Of a DNA stretch of 64,000 nt, positions 1-10,649 are shown piece by piece (position 1 is the stretch's first letter; each line of letters opens with the position of its first letter). A model generated the notes under the pieces. The model was not told the origin of the DNA. It saw nothing but the letters and a program-made list of their open reading frames with translations, and ran no database searches. This DNA comes from Phymatolithon calcareum (Eukaryota; Rhodophyta; Florideophyceae; Hapalidiales), in NCBI GenBank assembly GCA_977006965.1, contig OZ345381.1, forward strand, positions 2,170,001-2,234,000, written 5' to 3'. A program made the translations under genes and the position numbers.

Positions 1-109
1 AAAAATAGATCTAGAGCATTTTCGATCAACTTACAGTACATTACAAATTACAGCTCCCTACAATACAGAAATACGTGAGTATATCATACAGCTGTATGCG
101 TTTGTTACA
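1..109 (-). repeat. 3' LTR of the gypsy element, U3 start only
   Basis: Bases 1-109 are identical to 5294-5402. Read on the minus strand the repeat begins with TGTAAC, the expected TG start of an LTR. A purine-rich tract lies immediately inside it at 111-130. The rest of this LTR lies beyond the left edge of the window. Confidence 0.92.
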
Positions 110-110
110 C

Positions 111-130
111 TATTCTCAACCTCCTCCTGT
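111..130 (-). other. Polypurine tract of the gypsy element
   Basis: On the minus strand this stretch reads as a purine-rich run containing AGGAGGAGG directly before the TGTAAC start of the 3' LTR. This is where plus-strand DNA synthesis is primed in LTR retrotransposons. Confidence 0.6.
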
Positions 131-153
131 TGACGTCCTCGTCAACCTTAAAA

Positions 154-2226
154 TTAAACTTCCTCATCATCGTAAAGATGGTTAAGGATATTGTTTTTCT
201 TAATATATTCCAAAAACACTAACGTTATAGTTCCATCTTTGTCCACGAAATCTCTTGCTGGCTGCCACTCTGCATCGTGAGTTGGCATTCCTTTCATTAG
301 TGTGAGGAACTGGTATCCTTTTCCTCTCTTTCTATGTCTTAGAATTGCTTCGACAACGAACTCATCCCCTTCAACAGCTGGTACTGTGTCTGGCCTTATC
401 GATACGGAAGATGATATATCATTCGGCTGCTCTATATACGGCGTCGTATGAATAATATGCACAACATCATGGATTTTGAAATGACTTGGCAGCTCCAATT
501 TAACAGCATTCTTTCCAATAAGTTTGTTCACCACAAACGGACCAAATTTCTTTGCCGTTAATTTATCTGATGTTTGCGATTTTGCGTATGCATCCGTAAA
601 CAAACTTTTATTTATCCATAGCCTATCACCAACTTGATATGAATGTGGCTTATATGACTTTCCTGCTTGAGCGCTTTGTCGAGCTTTCGATACTCGGTAC
701 GAGTACCTTACGTCTTGGAGAGATTCTCTCATTCGATCTTTAAACTCACGTACTGTCTCTACCTGGCATTCGATGCCCGTCAATATATCAATGGGAGACT
801 TTGGAGCCCATCCTAGGTCAACTTCAAATGGAGATGCACCTAGATCATCACTGATCGCTGAATTGTAGCCAAATTCTGCAGAAGGTAATAAATCATCCCA
901 ATCATCTTGATGATATGAACAATAGCATCGTAGATAATTCTCAACCATCCTGTTCATTACTTCTGAGGCACCATCTGTCTGAGGGTGGCGACTTGACGAC
1001 ATCTTGAGCTTTATTCCACACAATGACATCAAGCGATTCCAAAATTTAGACGTGAACTTAGGATCTCTGTCCGAGACTATACTGTCTGGAAATCCATGAT
1101 ATTTAAATATATTGGAATAGAATGAGTTAGCGACATCAACTGCTGTATCAATTGTCTTTGATGGTATAAAATGAACTCTTCTTGATAAACGGTCTACCCA
1201 TGTTGTACTGCAATCGTAGCCCTTCTTCGTTTTTGGAAGACTGACAATAAAATCTATTGCCAGCGATCCCCACCTTCTTTCAGGGACTTCCAAGGAACTT
1301 GGTTCCGTCAGTTTCTTTCCTCCGTGATCCTTCTTCTGCTGACAAGTCACACATCCTTGAACATAACGTTTGACATCCCTACTCTTATGCCTCCCATGAA
1401 ACTTCTGCAACCTTCCCAATGTCTTAGAAAACCCAAAATGGCCACCAACTTTCGAATCATGAGCCATTTCCATAATATTTGAGATTGATTTCCGAGGAAC
1501 ACAAAGCCTGCCCTCATACAGCAGTCTAGTTCCATCACGTTGAAACAGCGGAATCATCTTTCTGATTTGAGCCCTCTTTACAGGGTCCTCGATTTCTTCT
1601 CCATTCATGGATCTAATAATTTGCCCGAAAAACACGTCTTCCTCATACCTTCCTATTACTGATTCGATATCAACAAATGGAATTTCTAGTGTGTTAAACG
1701 CAACATGTGGTGCTCTGGACAATACATCCCCTAGGACAATAATCTTTCCGGGCTTTAATGTAATCGGAAAAATTCCGAAATTTCCAAGTGTCTCCAACCA
1801 CCTTGCCTCTTTTCGACTCATCTTTGGCTTCGAGAAAAAGTACTTAAGAACCTGGTTGTCAGTAAAAATCTCAAAGCTTGATCCCTGTAAATAACATCTG
1901 AATCTCTGCAAGAAATATATGAGTCCTAAGAGCTCTCGATCATTCGCTGAATAATCTTGTTCAGTTGGACTTAACTTCTTTGAGAAGAATGCTATCACTC
2001 TATCTCTTCCATGATCATCAGTTTGTGTCAATGTACCCCCAACAGCAAGCTGCGATGCATCAATGTGTCCCCTGAACGGCTTCTTCCAGTCGGGAGAAAT
2101 CAATATAGGAGCACTTGTAATAGACTCCTTTAGCGTTTCGAAGGCCTTGTCGCATTTTTCGTCCCACTTTTTGATACCTTGATCTTTCTTTGTCAGATTC
2201 GTGAGAGGTGCTGCTATCTTTGAAAA
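154..2226 (-). pseudogene. pol: Gypsy pol C-terminal part: RNase H, integrase, chromodomain
   Basis: Open for about 690 codons downstream of an in-frame TAG at 2227-2229. RNase H is recognised by GHIDAS near the start, FFSKKLSPTEQDYS and the TDNQVL motif. The integrase has a His-His-Cys-Cys zinc region (GGHFGFSKTLGRLQKFH followed by CVTCQ), then the DDE core: the first Asp in LAIDFIVSLP, the second in VSDRDPKF, and the Glu in ASEVMNRMVE. The C-terminus reads like a chromodomain (VEAILRHRKRGKGYQ then HDAEWQP), which in chromoviruses targets integration to chromatin marks. The catalytic residues of the integrase appear intact, but the stop at 2227-2229 separates this part from the reverse transcriptase. 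Confidence 0.9.
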
Positions 2227-3507
2227 CTATTGAATAAATCTTCGGAAGAACTGCAACAATCCCAAAAAGCTACGAACATCTGTAAGTGTATTAGGTTTTG
2301 GCCAAGACTTCAAAACTTCTACCTTCTTCGGGTTAACACGGACTACGTCTTTTACTATGATAAGTCCAAGAAACTCCATTTCTTCTTTCATGAACTCACA
2401 TTTCTTAGGTGAAACATATAGTTCGTGTTCCTTCAATCGAGATAGTACTAATTCAACATGTTTCATATGTGACGACTCATCTTTGCTGAAAATGAGCAAG
2501 TCATCCATGTAAACGACAAGAAAGTCGTCGATACAGTCATAGAAAATACGGTTCATTAGCGACTGAAATGTTGCGGGAGCATTACATAGCCCCATGGGCA
2601 TAACCAAGTACTCAAATTGCCCGTACTTAGTGTTGAAAGCAGTTTTTTCAATATCTTCTGGCCGAACTCGTATCTGATGAAAACCAGTCTTTAAGTATAG
2701 CTTAGAGAACACGCAAGATTCTCCGAGCATGTCAAACATTTCATCTGATCTCGGCAGTGGTGCGTTGTTGCGCTTTGTCATACGATTCAAAGCTCGATAA
2801 TCTACAACAGCACGTAGAGGCTTGTCCTTGTCCTTGACGAAAAACAGAGATGCTCCATACGGAGATCTGCTGGGACGAATCTTTTTCTTGTTAAGCAACT
2901 GGACGATATATTCTTTGCAAGCCTCCAGTTCGACTGGTGACAATTGATATAGTGAACGATGAGGCGGTTTCATAGCTGTATCTATCTCAATCTCATGGTC
3001 CACAGTCCTCTTCGGCGGCAAACCTTCCGGAAGCTCATCTTGAAACACTTCTTCATATTTTCGCAAAATAGGCTTAATTTTTGGATGCGAGCAATTTAAT
3101 AACTCTTTCTTGCTCTCAAATGTCTTCTTCTTACTTCTAATCCCAATTGAATCAACTACCTGAAATAATTTTAAGTCTTGCGCTCCCCCGCGCTTCTTTA
3201 TCAGACTTCTAAACTTCTTCACACCAAGATTCATCACTTGAACCTTTGAAGTTTCATCTTCCTTTGTACTAGATAGCGGAAGAACTTCTGAGCCAACCTT
3301 TACAACCTGCTTAGAGTATTCAATCTCCGGGTTGTTGGCAACATGCCATGGAATTCCTAAGATAACATCGTACCTGCAACTCGCAACAACCCGGTTAGAA
3401 CTATAAACATGAGTCCCAATACGAAGTTTTGCTCTTAGAATAACTTCAGAAGCGTTCTCTACTGTCTTGTTTTCCGAGTGTCTTACTTGCACATTTCTTT
3501 TTACAAC
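2227..3507 (-). pseudogene. pol: Gypsy pol: end of protease and reverse transcriptase, catalytically damaged
   Basis: The frame opens just after a TAA at 3508-3510. Its first residues continue the protease (the conserved DVILGIPWH strand) and then give a full reverse transcriptase: LNKKKIRPSRSPYGA, AVVDYRALN, GFHQIR, MPMGLCNAPATFQ and the catalytic box VYMDDLLIFS. Motif A, normally SKLDLKTGFHQIR in gypsy elements, here reads SKLYLKTGFHQIR: the first catalytic aspartate is a tyrosine (codon 2695-2697), which should abolish polymerase activity. The frame ends in TAG at 2227-2229, after RRFIQ and before FSKIAAPLT, a junction that is normally continuous. Confidence 0.9.
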
Positions 3508-3752
3508 TTAAACAACTCACTGTTGTTCTTGTAGAAATCACGAGATATTACGTTCGTGTTACATCCGTCATCTTTGAGAACCCTTACTTGTTTTCCAATC
3601 ATGGAGCCTTCAAGAACGATAAGGGTTTCAACCGGTACCACACCGTCATGGATGTCATCATTTTGAAGTGTAGAATTCATTTCTGTGGACTTCAGAGGGA
3701 CTCCTGTCCCCTTGAGCCTCCTTCCACGAAGCTCTCTCCGTAAGTGCTGCAC
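3501..3752 (-). pseudogene. Gypsy aspartic protease N-terminal half
   Basis: A short frame that contains a coiled-coil-like leader (HLRRELRGRR) and a protease active-site segment reading DDGCNTNVIS, the counterpart of the D-S/T-G flap of retroviral-type proteases, here D-D-G. The frame stops at 3501-3503, while the remaining half of the protease continues in another frame from 3507. Upstream, the same frame stays open back towards the end of Gag, suggesting that Gag and Pol are linked by a frame change around 3805-3840. Whether the Gag-Pol shift is programmed or a mutation cannot be told from one copy. Confidence 0.75.
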
Positions 3753-3772
3753 CTGAGCAGTAAGAGTTTCAA

Positions 3773-4615
3773 TTACACTCTTTTCAGGTCCAGCCTGAGC
3801 ATTCTTTTTAGGTGGACCATGTAGTTTTCCTCTTCAGATGCTGAAGATTTCGAACAGCCACAATCCTCTGCGGCAACGTTACTATAAGAGACGGACTTCT
3901 TCGAGCTCTCTCTCGAATGTTTTACGTTTCTCCTCTCCTTGCTGCACAGCCAAGGGCGACACCCAACAGTTTGGCATTTAAAACATGCATTTTTACGACG
4001 AAGATTTTCCAAATTTCCAATCTCCATTGGCGTCGCTCCGCTGCCTCCTGAGCCACTGTAAGATTGGCCTTGTTTACTCGATGATATCATACGGGCACCG
4101 AAAAGAGCACTGTCGACGCTGAGAGCAATCCTTGAAGCTTGATCAATTGTATTTGTACCAGCTTTCAGCACTTCAAGGCGAATCTCGGGCTTTAATCCTT
4201 GACAGAAGCGATCTAACTTCTCTCCTTCACTCATACCTGCAATCATGAGTGCCATATTCCTGAACTCAGAGAGGTATGATGAGACAGACGTTCGTTGAAC
4301 CAGCTGACGCATCTTGTCCCTAATCCTCTGGACACTATCAAATGGAATAAACTCATTCTTTACCATATTCTCGAAATTTGCCCACGTCACCGGAATTTGA
4401 TTCGCGGCAACAATCGTATACCACCAATTCGCAGCGGTGCTAGTGAAAAATGAGGATGCGAAGGATATCTGCGTCGGTTCATCAATCAAGGCGGCATTAG
4501 GTCCAACTTGAACAAGCGTAATGTACTGCTTAACTTGATAGAGCCAAGATTGAACTGCAAACTGATCTCTCTTCCCCGCGAAGTTGTCGGACTTCTTTGG
4601 TTTCAGCTGCGACAT
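3773..4615 (-). CDS. gag: Gypsy Gag (nucleocapsid/capsid) protein
   Basis: A 280-residue open frame starting with ATG at 4615, about 300 bases after the primer-binding site. The central part has the typical retrotransposon Gag core (AANWWYTI, then FIPFDSVQRIRDKMRQL, FRNMALMI and DRFCQGLKPEIR). Near the C-terminus there is a zinc knuckle, CFKCQTVGCRPWLC, in which the usual histidine is replaced by cysteine (C-x2-C-x4-C-x4-C). The last residues after EEENY look out of frame: the alternative frame there is rich in Lys, Pro and Gly and joins smoothly to the protease frame. Confidence 0.85.
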   Translation of the reverse strand: MSQLKPKKSDNFAGKRDQFAVQSWLYQVKQYITLVQVGPNAALIDEPTQISFASSFFTSTAANWWYTIVAANQIPVTWANFENMVKNEFIPFDSVQRIRDKMRQLVQRTSVSSYLSEFRNMALMIAGMSEGEKLDRFCQGLKPEIRLEVLKAGTNTIDQASRIALSVDSALFGARMISSSKQGQSYSGSGGSGATPMEIGNLENLRRKNACFKCQTVGCRPWLCSKERRNVKHSRESSKKSVSYSNVAAEDCGCSKSSASEEENYMVHLKRMLRLDLKRV

Positions 4616-4914
4616 TGTCTATATCCAAACTTAGAGAACTTGGTCACTTATAAAACCCTGTAATGATAAGTATCTTACCTGATCAAACTCAATGGTGCGT
4701 TACTCGAATCTTTGTCCCAGTCGGCGTCCTAGGTAACACCTAAGAGACGAAAAGATTTAGAGAATACTATGAGCGACTCGGCGCGGATACTACAACACTT
4801 AAAAGCTCTAAGACCAATTCAATTTAGCGAAAGACAAATATGAACTACGATTTTATACCATCAGTCAACACTCTGGTGCGTTGATGATTTCCTCCCACCA
4901 GCTGCCTGAAATGG

Positions 4915-4926
4915 CCGGTGCTACCA
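4915..4926 (-). other. Candidate primer-binding site
   Basis: On the minus strand TGGTAGCACCGG lies one base inside the proposed 3' end of the 5' LTR (CA at 4928-4929 on the minus strand). It starts with TGG, as primer-binding sites complementary to a tRNA CCA end do. The matching tRNA was not identified. Confidence 0.45.
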
Positions 4927-4927
4927 G

Positions 4928-5402
4928 TGAAACGAATGGCTTATTCAGGTGTTGAGTTAGCCGGTGGGAGTACTATATTCACAATAAGACTCTTAGTTTC
5001 TTTACTTATTTTCAATCGTTGGTTTCTTCTCCCCCCTCCGGTCCGCTAGTCGGTATCCGGGTGGAGCTTATATAGACATTCCATATTTTCTATATCATAA
5101 CATATACGCACGAAAATGGCACATTCACATTTTCGGGGTCTACCTAGAAAGCTCTAGTAGGTTTCTAGAAGTTTCCAGAGAGTTCTATTTCATGTTCCAG
5201 ATGTTTCTGGAAAGTTCGAATAGTTTCTAGATGCTTCTACAAGTTTCTACAAGTTTCTAACAGGGTTCCAGATCTTTCTAAAAGGATCAATATAAAAATA
5301 GATCTAGAGCATTTTCGATCAACTTACAGTACATTACAAATTACAGCTCCCTACAATACAGAAATACGTGAGTATATCATACAGCTGTATGCGTTTGTTA
5401 CA
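4928..5402 (-). repeat. 5' LTR of the gypsy element, about 475 bp
   Basis: The outer end (5294-5402) is identical to bases 1-109. On the minus strand the LTR begins TGTAAC at 5402 and, with the proposed inner end, finishes in CA, giving the standard TG...CA ends. The inner boundary is inferred from the primer-binding site; an alternative TG start lies at 4950. A cluster of CTAGAA/TTCTAGAA-type short repeats occurs at 5140-5280 in the U3 region and may hold promoter elements. Confidence 0.8.
5068..5074 (-). promoter_or_regulatory. TATA box in the gypsy LTR
   Basis: Minus-strand TATATAA followed by a GC-rich stretch, inside the LTR about 330 bases from its outer end and about 140 bases before its inner end. 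The position fits the U3/R promoter of an LTR element driving gag-pol towards the left. Confidence 0.55.
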
Positions 5403-6269
5403 CCCATGGTAATTTCGGAGCTTTACATTGCAAAATAGAGCCGGAGTCTGTGGCACTGCATTATATGCATAAATCCTTATCGTCCGTGGACCACTGATTC
5501 GTACAATCAATGCATGGTTTGAGCAGTCACAAGAGCACAGTTTGAGAATCTATGAGTGCACATGTTCTACAGTCGTTTATGGTAGCGTCTGTGCGCAGTT
5601 TTATGCTGTAGGGTCAATGGTTTGCAAACTAGGCCACTGGTTCTAGACCTAATTCTTCGAAACGATAGAATTCATCGCTTGCAAGTCCAAAACGGGAGAA
5701 CGGGAAGTGCATTGTTTAATGCGATCACAACTTGCAAATATCGTACTAGAGCAGAGTAATGTGTAGTTGCGATACAGGAAAGGTACTATCATGCAAGCTG
5801 GAAAGGAATCCTAGAAATCAATCGCGAGACGAGTTAATGTCGTTCCTGCTGAAAATCTAGAGGTCAAGCAAAGAGATAGAAGACCATAACTGGTAATGCC
5901 AAAATCAGAATTTGTTCAGTGGAATCAGCAGTTGTCGACAAAAACTGGAAAGGAGCTCTTATCGTCTCGTTCTGCCGTTCAAGAGAAGGTCTATTCGACG
6001 CACGATCTGTACGGATGAGAAAAAGTCAATGTAACATAGAAAATGGAGGTCCGGTTATGAAGAAAGTCAGTGTGAGTGCTGTGCCATCTCACTGGCAATC
6101 TTAAATCGCACTGTATATGTCTCTTGTTGTAAAACAAGAAAGTGGCTTGCAAATGCGAGGTCGGTCAATGGCGAAACAAGAAAGCTAAGAAAGAAACTGC
6201 CCGCACACGACTTAGGGGAGATCTTACAGCGCGACCACGTCCAGTGGCCACCCGCAAGTGTCAGCTCGG
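5403..6269. other. Flank of the gypsy element, no gene seen
   Basis: Only short, low-quality open frames occur here. No protein family, RNA gene or strong repeat was recognised. Confidence 0.5.
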
Positions 6270-6455
6270 AATAACGGACAGACCTGAGAGTCGAAACAAT
6301 CACAGGAGGGCAGGTCCGAGAGATCGCCAAGTTGGGTCTCTGACTCGCACGTGCTTATCGAAGTAGCCGCAAGACCTGTCAGTGATAGGATAGTGTCGGT
6401 ATTCGTGGGTTGTCCTTTGCAACCCTCAGCGAGAAGGTTGGAGAATCCAATAGCT
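6270..6455 (+). repeat. Repeat R1, copy 1, probably once coding
   Basis: This stretch is similar to the reverse complement of 10405-10585. Both copies translate to a shared peptide ending RPxSDRIVSVFVGC (copy 1 ARPVSDRIVSVFVGC, copy 2 VRPESDRIVSVFVGC) preceded by a shared SRNN segment. The differences are mostly conservative at protein level, which suggests both derive from a protein-coding gene. No known family was recognised. In copy 1 the reading frame is broken between 6360 and 6370. Confidence 0.55.
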
Positions 6456-7199
6456 TATAAGGCACCGCTCATCGCAGCGAGTAAAGGATCACATCTCAAG
6501 CAAACCACAATTGGCGAGAGCGAGTGCCGACTGCCTTGCAAACCCTGAGAGTGCAACAGCGCGAAATGGGAGTGTAAACGAACTTGGCGACGATGGAGAT
6601 CTCTGTTGACAAAATATCAATCGCATACAACCATGAAAGTGTGAATCAAGTTAGATATAAAGTGTCAGAAGGCGACATTTCGATACGAAGCGCAATCGGA
6701 GCATGGGATCGCGAGCTGGCACGGCGCTGGAGGCTACTTCAACTTACAAGCAACCGCTGCAAAATGCAGCTGCAGATTTCTTGAACGACTCTAACTCGTC
6801 TTCAAGGGCGAAGTCGGGAACCGTTTCTGTGGCCAAGACCCCTGCCTTGCACGAAGTTTGTGTCCGTAGGACGGAAACCGGGCGCAGGAATTAAATACTG
6901 TTCTGCAGGCACGACGGCGGCGTCACGTAGGTGCAAAACATACTTTTTTTGGAAAAACATGCACTGGAGGAGAAAATAATTGAAAATACTGCAAATTTGT
7001 CTCGTAGAACGCTTAATGGCAGTATATTGCGCCGACAGTAACGTATGAGCTTTTCGATGCGTTTATCACAGTCGGATGAGTCTACCATATCGCAGTAAAT
7101 TTCTTTCTCGATGCGAAGTCATGCATTCAGGATTTAAAAGTTCTTCTTTCAGAGCTTTTTGAAAAAGTTCTTGTACAATGCGTAATTAGTTGCATTTTA
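6456..7199. other. No gene recognised
   Basis: Short overlapping frames on both strands, none with recognisable domains or supporting context. Confidence 0.4.
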
Positions 7200-7382
7200 T
7201 TACGGTGCCCGGTGCGCATAATCTGCGAAGAGACTATTCGGTTGGCTTGCGGAGATCCGGGTACCCTGAAACAGACTTTCAGCCAGTGTGTCTTTGTACA
7301 CATTGAAGAGCGATGGGCTTAATGGTGAGCCCTCTGGGGCTCCCCGTTCTATTTGTGCAATACAAGTCCCCTCAGGAAACAC
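7200..7382 (-). pseudogene. Non-LTR (LINE) reverse transcriptase fragment
   Basis: A 60-residue frame reading ERGAPEGSPLSPSLFNVY, then NSLFADYAH. This matches the conserved block of LINE reverse transcriptases in which G-V-P-Q-G-S-P-L-S-P-x-L-F-N-I-Y is followed by the catalytic L-F-A-D-D. Here the second aspartate of the catalytic pair is Tyr (FADY), and no upstream or downstream domains remain. It is a short inactive relic, distinct from the LINE relic at 21.8-22.6 kb. Confidence 0.75.
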
Positions 7383-7451
7383 ACCGCGCCGCGAAATGAT
7401 TGCATGTCTGCGATTGCTCGTAATTTTTAATGTCTAACTCTTCGAAGTGTC

Positions 7452-8853
7452 TTATTTAATACATACTAGTTCACGGACTTCAGAAACTCGCAATCGTGAT
7501 GCATTAGCCCCACCACATAAAAGAAGAGCCTCTCTGCTCAACAAAACAAGCTTTTCCTCCTCAATATCTACAATCACCTTCGTAGATTTTGTGGCATCTA
7601 TGGAGTGGCGTGGTCGACAGCGCCATCTTGCTTGAGAAGTACTATCCAAACACCGGTATGACAACTGGCTAACCATTCAAATGCCACCATCCGCTCAGAG
7701 GAATGAATTATTACCTGCTCCCATCTTTTCATGCGACGGACTTCCAATCGCATTCCCTTGCAACTAATCTTGTTCACAGCGAGTCCCAGTGATTTAAGAT
7801 TCACGTATCCCTCGTTTCTTGTGTCTAGTATAGCTCTTGCAGTATCAGCTCCTTTTCTACCCTTCAGCGCATACACACTGTTAAGGATGGAAGCGGGAAA
7901 ACAGCTATGAGTCTTAATTGTCGCATAGATCGAAGGCAGCCCGTCCGCATAAAGTGATCGAAGCTCCGGGCTTGGTCCTCGCGCACAAACTTGATGTACA
8001 ATGTCAGCAACTCCAGGATTCTTCCGCAAAAACTGAAGACCTCCTCTCGCTACAATATTCTTCCTAGGAATACTGGTTCCATTTCGTGTGTTCGAATTTT
8101 CGGGAATTTTGCAGGGCGGACCGAGCTCACTTGAGTTTCCGACATAGTACGTGCGAAAAGTACATTCTGCTGGAAGAGATCCAGAAAAAATTTCACTGTC
8201 CCACTGAATACTATGCAGGTTCTCCCGTCCAGAGACGGCTGCGCAGATGCATATACTATGCCTCTGTTTATCTTTCGCCCGCCAAGTCCTCAGATCCATC
8301 ACCTTGGACAACGCTCTCCGCGAACCATCGGCCTCTCTCGTCATGTTTTTCTACAGGGTCGCGTTGCGCAGCGGCTGCGAAAGAATTCTCCGAGGGCATT
8401 CGGGAAAGATCTGTGGTGCAAACACTAGCGCCGCAGTCTCCATCGGGTTCAACCGTAAGTGCCAGTGTGGAGGAGTTGGGTGCGTGTTCCCTGCGCACTG
8501 GAGGTAATGGCATGATTGGTTCCGGCGGGGAGGGACAATGACAGGCGTCAAATGCGGCTTTCGTATCGGAGGAGAGCTTTCTGACTCGTGAGTTGGGAGT
8601 GCCGCTGACGAGCCAGGGGGCTTTGACGGCGATGAATCAGCACGAGAAATAGACAGCGTTTTACTGCAGCGTATTCCTTTCCTCTTCGGTCAATTAGGAT
8701 GGTCTTGGATGATATCCACCGGTACTTTCCGTTCGGTAAAGGAATCCTGGACCTCATTAGAAAAGGCCCACTTCCGCGGTCAAAATCCCAAGGAAGAGTG
8801 TTTCGAATATACTTAGACTTGCGAGCCCGACAAGTGCGTCTTGAGCGCCCCAT
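7452..8853 (-). pseudogene. H3-tail/papain-like family member P3, broken
   Basis: Three overlapping frames appear to form one gene. The first (8853 to 8548) starts MGRSRRTCRARKS, close to the histone H3 tail pattern A-R-T-K-Q-T-A-R-K-S with a two-residue insertion. The second (8344 to 7598) contains HSCFPASILNSVYALKG, with a candidate catalytic Cys at 7901-7903, and ends in GAVDHATP with a candidate His at 7610-7612. The third frame (to 7452) continues IDATKSTKVIVDIEEEK and LLLCGGANASRLRVSEVREL. The Cys...His...Asp order and the repeated hydrophobic strands suggest a papain-like fold. P1 and P2 at 30-34 kb have the same arrangement. Frame changes near 8350-8550 and 7600 show decay. The function is unknown. 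Confidence 0.55.
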
Positions 8854-8896
8854 ATTACGCTCTTGTGTATTCTCCGAGCGTCTTACCAGAAACTGA

Positions 8897-10404
8897 GATG
8901 AGCTCTAGTTTATGAAACTGCATCCTTTCCCGTCACGAAGAAACTGAGGCCTCACGCCCGCCAAGAGTTTTATTATTTCGAGTTGTGGCTTTACAAAAGT
9001 GCGGCTTTTCAGTAATTTACAGCGCAATGAGCACGTGCTTATGAACCCGGCTCCATACTGTACCGTAGGGAGCTGCGTTTAATTATTATGTCTCGCTACT
9101 TCTCTCAAGACAATTTTGAATCTCTGCGGGTTTCGACCTTGTGCTATGGAGCCAAACGATAGAAAACCGTACACAGACAGCATTAACAACGTTATGCAGA
9201 GTTAGAATACATATATCTTCACAGATGTAAAAGTGTGGCTTAAGACGTAAAGTAACTGCTGGAGTTATTGTCAAAATGTGAAGCATGCAGGAAAACGTTC
9301 ACAGTTTAATCTCAATAATGTTTTCACGTTTTTGTTCGTGCTTGCTTCTCACAGTTCCGTTCTGGTCGTAATTGTATGCTAGTCCGAAAAATCATGTTTC
9401 GGACTAGCATGATGTACTGCACACTAGTCTCTACGACCATTCATCCGGAATATTTGTACATAACTTTCAACTAATGATTCGATTGTGTGGATTTAAATGT
9501 CATGTTTCAAACAACACCCGCATAAATTCACAGTTGAGAATGATGGTTGCGTAACACCATTGTGCTACATCAGTCTTCTGTTATTAAGTTATGGAAGAAG
9601 AAAAACTAACCTTTCATTTCTTCGAAATGCCTATCGCCTGGACATACTCGTTGTTTCATTTCGAATTAAATTCCTCTGTATACAACCCAAAATCCAGAAG
9701 TATTCGCCTTCTATAAAATATTTAAAAAATGGCGCAGTGTATTGGTGATAGTTCGAATTTAAGATAACACGTAATGGGAACGAGAGCAAATAGAAATTCT
9801 GCAAGGTTCAGCACCACACAAAAATAGATAGGGGGCTCATTTTTCGTCTTTATCAGACACTCGAAGAAGAAGTGGTCCCAAAGGCATGTTGAAGCCGCTC
9901 ACCCTACGCACGTACACAATTGTCGCCAGTACGCACTTGCATATCTGTGGCGCTCTTCACTTAACAACAGAAGGCTCTCCTGCACTGAGCTCGGCTCAAT
10001 TTACGCCAGCCTCCATGTGCTACTCATCTGAGCGATGCATTCACCCTTTTTCACCGCACTGGCGCTTGCGTTTGAGGAGGTTGCGCGGAGCGGCGGGAGT
10101 GTTCCCATGATAGACATTCCTCGAATGCCCTTGGAGATTGCTCCGGCTGCTACTGCAGGATGACCGGCTCGCGTAACGTGAAGAGAACTGCTGATTCTTT
10201 CACAACACTAGCGAGGGAGAGAAGAAAACTGAAGTCAACCCCCCCGAGAAGATTCCAGATCTGGAGAACACCCTGTTGAGCTTCAGGGTCGGTAAATTAG
10301 TCGGAACTCGATCTCGTCAACTGTGACTTTGTTGAGATGCGATTCTTTTATTCGAAGCGATCAGTGGTGCCTTTTTTATACCGTCGGATTCTTCAACCGT
10401 CGCT
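8897..10404. other. AT-rich intergenic stretch with a perfect hairpin
   Basis: No credible gene. It contains a perfect inverted repeat at 9376-9410 (listed separately). Short frames such as the one at 9886-10110 lack recognisable features. Confidence 0.4.
9376..9410. repeat. Perfect 14-bp inverted repeat with 7-base loop
   Basis: ATGCTAGTCCGAAA at 9376-9389 is followed after AATCATG by its exact reverse complement at 9397-9410. No flanking repeat or gene explains it. It could be a small foldback element or an extruding cruciform. Confidence 0.7.
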
Positions 10405-10649
10405 TCTGAGGGTTACATACGACAACCCACGAATACCGACACTATTCTATCACTTTCGGGTCTAACGGATACATCGATATGCACGTGTGAGTCATCAACC
10501 GATTTGGATATCTCTGGGCCTCCCATTCGCTGATTATTTCGACTGTCCGGTTTAGAGGCTAACCGCGATACGATCGTGCTAGCCATTGACTCAACTTGGC
10601 GACATCTTGGTGCCTCCACTTCAGCGACACTCAGTGTCTCTCGACACAA
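10405..10649 (-). repeat. Repeat R1, copy 2, with a 78-residue frame
   Basis: Inverted partner of 6270-6455. The minus-strand frame 10649 to 10413 ends DVSVRPESDRIVSVFVGC and carries SRNN about 40 residues earlier, as does copy 1. The protein family is not recognised. The sequence following the shared part differs between the copies. Confidence 0.5.

Larger units (their letters stand above)
1..5402 (-). mobile_element. Ty3/gypsy LTR retrotransposon with chromodomain, left LTR truncated by window edge
   Basis: The minus strand carries, in order, LTR, leader, Gag, aspartic protease, reverse transcriptase, RNase H, integrase and a chromodomain-like tail, then the second LTR. That order (integrase after RNase H) is the Ty3/gypsy order, and the C-terminal chromodomain-like segment places it with the chromoviruses. 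The visible 109 bases of the left LTR are identical to the right LTR, so insertion is recent. The coding region is nevertheless broken: a frame change between Gag and protease, a frame change inside the protease, one in-frame stop after the reverse transcriptase, and loss of a catalytic aspartate. The target-site duplication cannot be checked because the left end lies outside the window. Confidence 0.93.

Noticed and set aside
8086-8541. 151-residue plus-strand frame
   Set aside because: It lies antisense to P3, which has homologous partners elsewhere in the window; the plus frame has none.
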